NCBI GenBank assembly: GCA_905215505.1
Contig: CAJMPU010000012.1
Location: 6,276 to 70,275, forward strand
Origin: an uncultured bacterium
GTDB lineage: Bacteria; Actinomycetota; Coriobacteriia; Coriobacteriales; Coriobacteriaceae
Length of the DNA stretch: 64,000 nucleotides
Direction: 5' to 3'
Below, in pieces: positions 59,340 to 64,000 of the stretch (positions are counted from its first letter, which is position 1; every line of letters starts with the position of its first letter). Under the pieces are notes generated by a model that had not been told where the DNA came from, made no database searches, and was given only the letters and a program-made list of their open reading frames with translations. Both the position numbers and the translations under genes were made by a program.

Positions 59340-60793
59340 TGGCTAATAACACCGTAAAGCTTGCGGTCGAGGAAGCCACCAAGAAGACGACTGCCGGTGA
59401 TGGTCGCATCGTGCGTATCATCGGCCCTGTCGTCGACGTCAAGTTTGACGGCGCGGTGCCCCCGATCTACAACGCGCTCACGGTCGAGGCCGAGACCCCG
59501 ATCGGTCATCTGAGCACGATCCTCGAGGTCGAGAGCCAGCTTCCGGGCGGCGTCGTCCGCACGGTCGCCATGTCCTCGACCGACGGCCTGCAGCGCGGCC
59601 TCATCGCTACCGATACCGGTGAGCCCATGAAGATGCCCGTTGGTCCCAAGACGCTCGGTCGCATTTGGAACGTCATGGGCAAGCCCGTCGACGGCAAGCC
59701 CATGCCCGAGGTGGAGGAGTTCTACCCCATCCACCATGCAGCGCCCCGCTTTGACGAGCTCACCACCAAGACCGAGATCTTCGAGACCGGCATCAAGGCC
59801 GTCGACCTGCTCGAGCCCTACATCCGTGGCGGCAAGACCGGCCTGTTCGGCGGCGCCGGCGTTGGCAAGACCGTTCTGATTCAGGAGCTCATCAACAACC
59901 TCGCCCAGGAGCACGGCGGCACCTCGGTGTTCACCGGCGTCGGCGAGCGTACCCGCGAGGGCACCGACCTTTATCTCGAGATGAGCGAGTCTGGCGTTAT
60001 CGACAAGACCTGCTTGGTCTATGGTCAGATGAACGAGCCGCCTGGAGCGCGTCTGCGCATCGGTCTGGCTGGCCTTACCACCGCTGAGTACTTCCGCGAT
60101 CGCGGCCAGGACGTTCTGCTGTTCATCGACAACATCTTCCGCTTCTCCCAGGCCGGTTCCGAGGTTTCCGCACTGCTGGGTCGTATGCCGTCCGCCGTCG
60201 GTTACCAGCCTACGCTGGCTACCGAGATGGGTGACCTCCAGGAGCGCATTACCTCGACCAAGACGGGTTCCATTACCTCCGTCCAGGCTGTCTACGTCCC
60301 TGCAGACGACCTGACCGACCCGGCGCCTGCCACGACGTTTACGCACCTGGACGCCACTACGGTTCTTTCGCGTAGCATTTCGTCGCTCGGTTTGTTCCCG
60401 GCTATCGACCCGCTCGCGTCTTCCTCCGACGCTCTCGATCCCTCGATCGTCGGCGAGGAGCACTACCGTGTCGCCGTCAAGGTCCAGGAGCTCCTGCAGG
60501 AGTACTCCGACCTTCAGGACATCATCGCCATTCTGGGTATGGACGAGCTGTCCGAGGAGCAGCGCCTTACGGTCAACCGTGCCCGTAAGATCCAGCAGTT
60601 CCTTTCCCAGTCCTTCCACGTCGCCGAGAAGTTCACCGGCAACCCCGGTGTCTACGTCCGCGTCGAGGATACCGTCCGCTCCTTCGCCGAGATTGTTGAC
60701 GGCAAGGCCGATGACCTGCCCGAGCAGGCATTCCGCTATGCTTCCACGATTGAGGACGTGCGCGAGCGCGCCCGCAAGATGGGGGAGAAGTAG
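59339..60793 (+). CDS. atpD: ATP synthase F1 subunit beta
   Basis: A 484-residue catalytic beta subunit: P-loop GGAGVGKTVLI, catalytic-Glu region GERTREGTDLY, LLFIDNIFRFSQAGSEVSALLGR, and ALDPSIVGEEHY. A 20-residue N-terminal extension precedes the normal RIVRIIGPVVDV strand. Translation is coupled to atpG through TAATG. Confidence 0.98.
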   Translation: MANNTVKLAVEEATKKTTAGDGRIVRIIGPVVDVKFDGAVPPIYNALTVEAETPIGHLSTILEVESQLPGGVVRTVAMSSTDGLQRGLIATDTGEPMKMPVGPKTLGRIWNVMGKPVDGKPMPEVEEFYPIHHAAPRFDELTTKTEIFETGIKAVDLLEPYIRGGKTGLFGGAGVGKTVLIQELINNLAQEHGGTSVFTGVGERTREGTDLYLEMSESGVIDKTCLVYGQMNEPPGARLRIGLAGLTTAEYFRDRGQDVLLFIDNIFRFSQAGSEVSALLGRMPSAVGYQPTLATEMGDLQERITSTKTGSITSVQAVYVPADDLTDPAPATTFTHLDATTVLSRSISSLGLFPAIDPLASSSDALDPSIVGEEHYRVAVKVQELLQEYSDLQDIIAILGMDELSEEQRLTVNRARKIQQFLSQSFHVAEKFTGNPGVYVRVEDTVRSFAEIVDGKADDLPEQAFRYASTIEDVRERARKMGEK

Positions 60794-60796
60794 GTT

Positions 60797-61189
60797 ATGC
60801 GTATCCGCATCGTGTGCCCCGTGAGCTGCGCCTATGAGGGCGACGCTGCGTTTGTGTCGATTCCGTCCACGGATGGTGAGTTTGGCGTTCTGCCTGCTCA
60901 CTCCAGCGAAATCTGCACAATCGACCGCGGTTACGTTCGCGTTTCCGATAAGGCCATGGGCACTGTCGACCACACGTTTGCCGTGGCCGGCGGCTATGCC
61001 CAGGTTGCGGACGATGTCGTGACCGTCCTCGCCGAGCGCGCTTGCGATTTGGCGACCGTCGACGCCGATAAGGTTAAAGCTGATATTCAAGGTTTTGAAG
61101 AGAAGCTGGGTAATTTGTCGGAGGATGATGCACGCCGCGCCTACCTCTATAATGAAATCGCATGGTGTAAGCTCAAGCTTGCCCAATAG
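60797..61189 (+). CDS. atpC: ATP synthase F1 subunit epsilon
   Basis: A 130-residue epsilon subunit with the N-terminal beta sandwich (IVCPVSCAYEGDAAFVSIPSTDGEFGVLPAHS, in part) and a C-terminal helical hairpin that can inhibit ATPase rotation. It starts 3 bases after atpD. It is the last gene of the operon; a terminator follows at 61226. Confidence 0.94.
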   Translation: MRIRIVCPVSCAYEGDAAFVSIPSTDGEFGVLPAHSSEICTIDRGYVRVSDKAMGTVDHTFAVAGGYAQVADDVVTVLAERACDLATVDADKVKADIQGFEEKLGNLSEDDARRAYLYNEIAWCKLKLAQ

Positions 61190-61225
61190 TCAAACGTTTT
61201 AGCGTTCGACCATTTGCGAACACAT

Positions 61226-61258
61226 CATGCCCGGGATGGCCCAGCCACCCCGGGCATG
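61226..61258 (+). terminator. Terminator of the atp operon
   Basis: CATGCCCGGG pairs perfectly with CCCGGGCATG around a 13-base loop, followed by CTTTTTG. It lies 20 bases before the murA start, so murA must rely on read-through or a promoter inside atpC. Confidence 0.8.
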
Positions 61259-61277
61259 CTTTTTGAAAGGGTAGACC

Positions 61278-62561
61278 TTGGATATTATCCGCGTTGAGGG
61301 TGGCCACGCCATCGGAGGTTCCGTGCCTGTTTCGGGCGCCAAGAACTCCGCGCTCAAACTCATGGCGGCAACGCTTCTGGCGCCGGGCAAGACGACGCTG
61401 CAGAACGTGCCTGATATTTCCGATGTCCACGTGATGGGCAAGGTGCTCAAGGGTATGGGCGCCACGATCGATGTTCTCGACGAGCACACGCTCGAGATTG
61501 ATACCTCTCAGGTCGATTCATGGGAGGCCCCCTACGAGCTCGTTGCCAAGATGCGCGCTTCCACCGCCGTCATGGGACCCCTGCTGGGCCGCTTCCATCG
61601 CGCCAAAATTGCCATGCCGGGCGGCTGCAACCTGGGTGCTCGCAAGATCGATATGCACATTCTTGGTCTTGAGGCCCTGGGCGTCGAGTTTGATACCGCC
61701 CACGGCTATATCAACGCCAGCGCGCCTCAGGGCCTGCGCGGCACCACCGTCACGCTCGAGTTCGCCAGTGTCGGTGCGACCGAGAACCTCATTATGGCAT
61801 CCGTGCGCGCGCAGGGTACCACGGTTATCGACAATGCCGCCCGCGAGCCCGAGATCGTCGATCTCGCCAACATGCTCAACGAGATGGGCGCCAAGATTGT
61901 TGGCGCCGGCACTCCCGTCGTGACTATCGAAGGCGTGGAAGAGCTGCATCCTGTTACCCATCGCGTAGTAGGCGACCGCATCGAGGCCGGTACCTTTATC
62001 GTCGCCGGTGCGTTGATGGCCGACGATCGCGGTGTCGATGTCACGGGCTTTTGCCCCATTCACTTGGGCATGGTGCTCAAGAAGATGGAGCTCATGGGTA
62101 TCGACTGCGAGCGCGTCGAGGATGGCGTCCATGTGAACCGTGCCGAGCGTATCAAGCCGGTCGACATCCAGACGCTTCCGTTCCCCGGTTTCCCGACCGA
62201 CATGCAGGCGCAGATTATGGTGCTCTCCGCCCTTGCCGACGGCAGTTCCGTTATTACCGAGAACATCTTCGAGAATCGCTTTATGTTTGCCTCTGAGCTG
62301 GTGCGCATGGGTGCCGACATTCGTATCGAGAGCCATCATGCCATGATTCATGGCGTCAAGGGCTTCTCGGGTGCACAGGTTACCTCGCCCGATCTGCGCG
62401 GCGGAGCGGCCCTCGTCGTAGCGGGCTTGATTGCCGACGGGACGACCGAGGTTTCGGCTATCCATCACATCAAGCGCGGCTACGAGCATTTTGTCGAAAA
62501 GCTGCAGGCGCTTGGCGCGCATGTCGAGCATGCTACCGTCCCCGATCCCGTCATCTACTAA
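61278..62561 (+). CDS. murA: UDP-N-acetylglucosamine 1-carboxyvinyltransferase
   Basis: A 427-residue MurA, the first committed enzyme of peptidoglycan synthesis. Catalytic Cys117 lies in MPGGCNLGARKID, so it should be fosfomycin-sensitive; SGAKNSALKLMAATLL, GFPTDMQAQ and DLRGGAALVVAGL are also present. The start is TTG 61278 with GAAAGGG upstream; no ATG fits. It follows the atp terminator by 20 bases and precedes the LCP gene by 12. Confidence 0.96.
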   Translation: MDIIRVEGGHAIGGSVPVSGAKNSALKLMAATLLAPGKTTLQNVPDISDVHVMGKVLKGMGATIDVLDEHTLEIDTSQVDSWEAPYELVAKMRASTAVMGPLLGRFHRAKIAMPGGCNLGARKIDMHILGLEALGVEFDTAHGYINASAPQGLRGTTVTLEFASVGATENLIMASVRAQGTTVIDNAAREPEIVDLANMLNEMGAKIVGAGTPVVTIEGVEELHPVTHRVVGDRIEAGTFIVAGALMADDRGVDVTGFCPIHLGMVLKKMELMGIDCERVEDGVHVNRAERIKPVDIQTLPFPGFPTDMQAQIMVLSALADGSSVITENIFENRFMFASELVRMGADIRIESHHAMIHGVKGFSGAQVTSPDLRGGAALVVAGLIADGTTEVSAIHHIKRGYEHFVEKLQALGAHVEHATVPDPVIY

Positions 62562-62573
62562 TACAGGTTGCCT

Positions 62574-63809
62574 ATGTTTAATAAAAAGCCCCTCGCGGAT
62601 ACCACCACTCGAAGACCCTCAACTGGTGCGCAGGCCAAGATCTACAGTCGCGATAACGTGGCTCGTTATTCCGAGCGAGCTCGCCAACGTCGTCGTAGCC
62701 ACACGATTCGTCACGTCGCGCTCATTGTCGTGCTTGGCGTGCTGCTGAGTGCCACTACCGCTGCCGGCCTGTGGTTTGCCACCATTATGGGCAAGCTCGG
62801 CGATTCTAATGTCATTACCGACAATCTGCGTCGGGTTCTGGTTGACACCGATGAGGCAAAGGATCCGTTCTACGTGCTGCTTCTTGGCACCGACGGCCGT
62901 CCGGGCGAGGATACGTATCGTGCCGACTCGATTATCCTGGCACGCATCGACCCCACGCAAAAGCAGGCGACGCTCATTTCCGTTCCGCGCGACACCAAGG
63001 TCGAGTACAAGGGCGAGACCATGAAGATCAACGCCTGCCATACCGTTGGCGGCGCCGAGGCCATGGTCGAGGCGGTCAACGAGCTGTGCGGTGTTCAGAT
63101 TTCCCACTATGCCGAGGTCAGCTTCGACGGTATGCAGGCGCTGATTGATTCGGTTGGCGGTATCGACATTAACGCAACCGATGATGTTGACGACCCCGAG
63201 CACCTGGATATTAAGATTACCGCTGGCCAGCAGCATATGGACGGTGCCACCGCCCTTACCTATGCCCGCTGCCGCTACACCTATGCCGACGGCGATTACA
63301 CGCGCATGCGCCACCAGCGTCAGGTGCTTGGCGCCCTTGCCAACCAGATTCTCAATAACTTCGATGCCACGAAGATCTTTGGCCTGGTTAATTCGCTGTC
63401 CGATATGCTCGTAACCGATATGAGCGTTCAGGATATCGTGGCTACGGTCAATGCCATGCGCGGTATGGATGTCGACGGTATCTACTCGGCCAACCTGCCC
63501 TCGTACGCCGACGACAGCACCATGATCGACGGTGTGAGCTACGTCTTTGTCTACGAGGACGAGCTCAAGGAAATGATGGAGCGCGTCGATGCCGGCAAGG
63601 ATCCCAAGGGTCCCAACACCATGGGTCTTTCCGACGGTTCCAGCTCTACGATCGGTGACCTCAGCAACAACACGTCTGACGACTACGCAAACGGCACCGC
63701 AACCTCATCGGTCAGCTCTGACGATTCCGATGGCTCAAGCGATTCGAGCGATTCGGACTACTACGAACAGCCCACCGGCGACGGCAACGGTTACGAGGCC
63801 AACTATTAG
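62574..63809 (+). CDS. LytR-CpsA-Psr family cell-wall glycopolymer ligase
   Basis: A 411-residue LCP protein. Residues 1-46 are basic and cytoplasmic, ~47-70 form the membrane anchor (HVALIVVLGVLLSATTAAGL), and the LCP domain (98-~270) has LLLGTDGR, the RAD triplet at 116-118, SVPRDT at 136-141, and a late YARCRYTYADGDYTRMRHQRQ stretch (in part) with conserved Arg residues. These enzymes transfer undecaprenyl-linked glycopolymers to peptidoglycan. The last ~60 residues are Ser/Asp/Asn-rich and disordered. It lies in a cell-wall pair with murA. ATG 62574 is 6 bases after ACAGG. Confidence 0.92.
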   Translation: MFNKKPLADTTTRRPSTGAQAKIYSRDNVARYSERARQRRRSHTIRHVALIVVLGVLLSATTAAGLWFATIMGKLGDSNVITDNLRRVLVDTDEAKDPFYVLLLGTDGRPGEDTYRADSIILARIDPTQKQATLISVPRDTKVEYKGETMKINACHTVGGAEAMVEAVNELCGVQISHYAEVSFDGMQALIDSVGGIDINATDDVDDPEHLDIKITAGQQHMDGATALTYARCRYTYADGDYTRMRHQRQVLGALANQILNNFDATKIFGLVNSLSDMLVTDMSVQDIVATVNAMRGMDVDGIYSANLPSYADDSTMIDGVSYVFVYEDELKEMMERVDAGKDPKGPNTMGLSDGSSSTIGDLSNNTSDDYANGTATSSVSSDDSDGSSDSSDSDYYEQPTGDGNGYEANY

Positions 63810-63955
63810 GGTTACGCGGGCTTACCAGCCCGCGTAACCAGTTGACGCTGCGCGGGCCGCATTTGGACAATCTGACGTTCAACTTCAAGGGCGCGACCAG
63901 AAGGTCAGCGCCCTTTCGTTTCACGTCACCTTGTCTCAAATGCGACCCGCTCGCT
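63810..63955 (+). repeat. Structured 3' element, copy C
   Basis: Directly after the LCP stop: hairpin GGTTACGCGGGC...GCCCGCGTAACC (63811-63840), then GACGCTGC. Outer stem GCGGGCCGCATTTGGACA (63853-63870) pairs with 63933-63951; inner TGACGTTCAA...AAGGGCGC pairs with GCGCCCTT...TTTCACGTCA, capped by GACCAGAAGGTC (63896-63907). The outer stem is unrelated in sequence to copy B yet pairs as well. Confidence 0.7.
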
Positions 63956-64000
63956 CATATGACCCAATCCACTGTCAAGGGCCACAATGGCCCCGCCGAC

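Noticed and set aside
59150..61186. A 678-codon minus-strand open frame across atpG-atpC
   Set aside because: It covers three certain genes and shows no motif. Long antisense frames are expected where third positions are G/C-biased.
1..64000. tRNA and rRNA genes
   Set aside because: I looked through the intergenic gaps for cloverleaf-like sequence with GTTCRA arms and CCA ends and found none I could support.

Overview
The window is a GC-rich (about 60% by eye) chromosomal segment with frequent GTG/TTG starts, purine-rich ribosome sites and short gaps. The gene set (F-type ATP synthase operon, murA, LCP protein, prfA-prmC, a LpdC/UbiX decarboxylase locus, paired GH4/PTS sugar loci and many dispersed palindromes) points to an anaerobic, gut-type member of the Coriobacteriia, most probably Collinsella. 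That assignment is inference from content and style; no rRNA gene is present to prove it.

Layout. 1-9 kb: the end of kdpD with kdpE, an RlmKL-type rRNA methyltransferase whose RlmL half looks degenerate, a HAD phosphatase, transaldolase and tex. 9-14 kb: a Gfo/Idh dehydrogenase - MFS - SDR operon facing a LysR regulator. 14-18 kb: marR plus a two-gene heterodimeric ABC exporter. 18-23 kb: an accessory patch with a Fic-wHTH protein, pyridoxamine kinase, a small Cys-rich protein, an AAA ATPase of the DUF4143 type and a low-molecular-weight tyrosine phosphatase. 23-31.3 kb: two mirror-image sugar modules, each with an RpiR regulator, a GH4 phospho-glycosidase and a PTS EIICB. 31.5-38.8 kb: an MFS exporter, then a decarboxylase locus with an LpdD-isopentenyl-diphosphate-isomerase fusion, a DASS-type transporter, lpdC (UbiD family), ubiX and a MerR regulator. 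38.9-46.9 kb: a second DUF4143-type ATPase, a one-TM protein, an aldose-1-epimerase-like protein, an amino-acid ABC transporter and an M20 peptidase with a frameshifted 3' end. 47-64 kb: housekeeping genes prfA, prmC, hicAB, tsaC, glpK, upp, the nine-gene atp operon, murA and an LCP cell-wall ligase.

Most notable. (1) The LpdD-IDI fusion joins a decarboxylase accessory subunit to the enzyme that makes dimethylallyl diphosphate, the prenyl source for prenylated FMN, beside the UbiX that makes this cofactor and the LpdC that uses it. It looks like a self-contained cofactor-supply and decarboxylation unit. (2) An intergenic structured element occurs directly after the stop codons of three unrelated genes, with a fourth relative; its stems change sequence while pairing is kept, and an internal loop and the 12-mer GACCAGAAGGTC apex are conserved. 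(3) The Fic gene and both ATPase genes are each preceded by their own arrays of precise repeats or perfect palindromes. (4) Several families of dispersed palindromes sit at gene ends, some donating the stop codon.

All calls are from reading the sequence; no database search was run.
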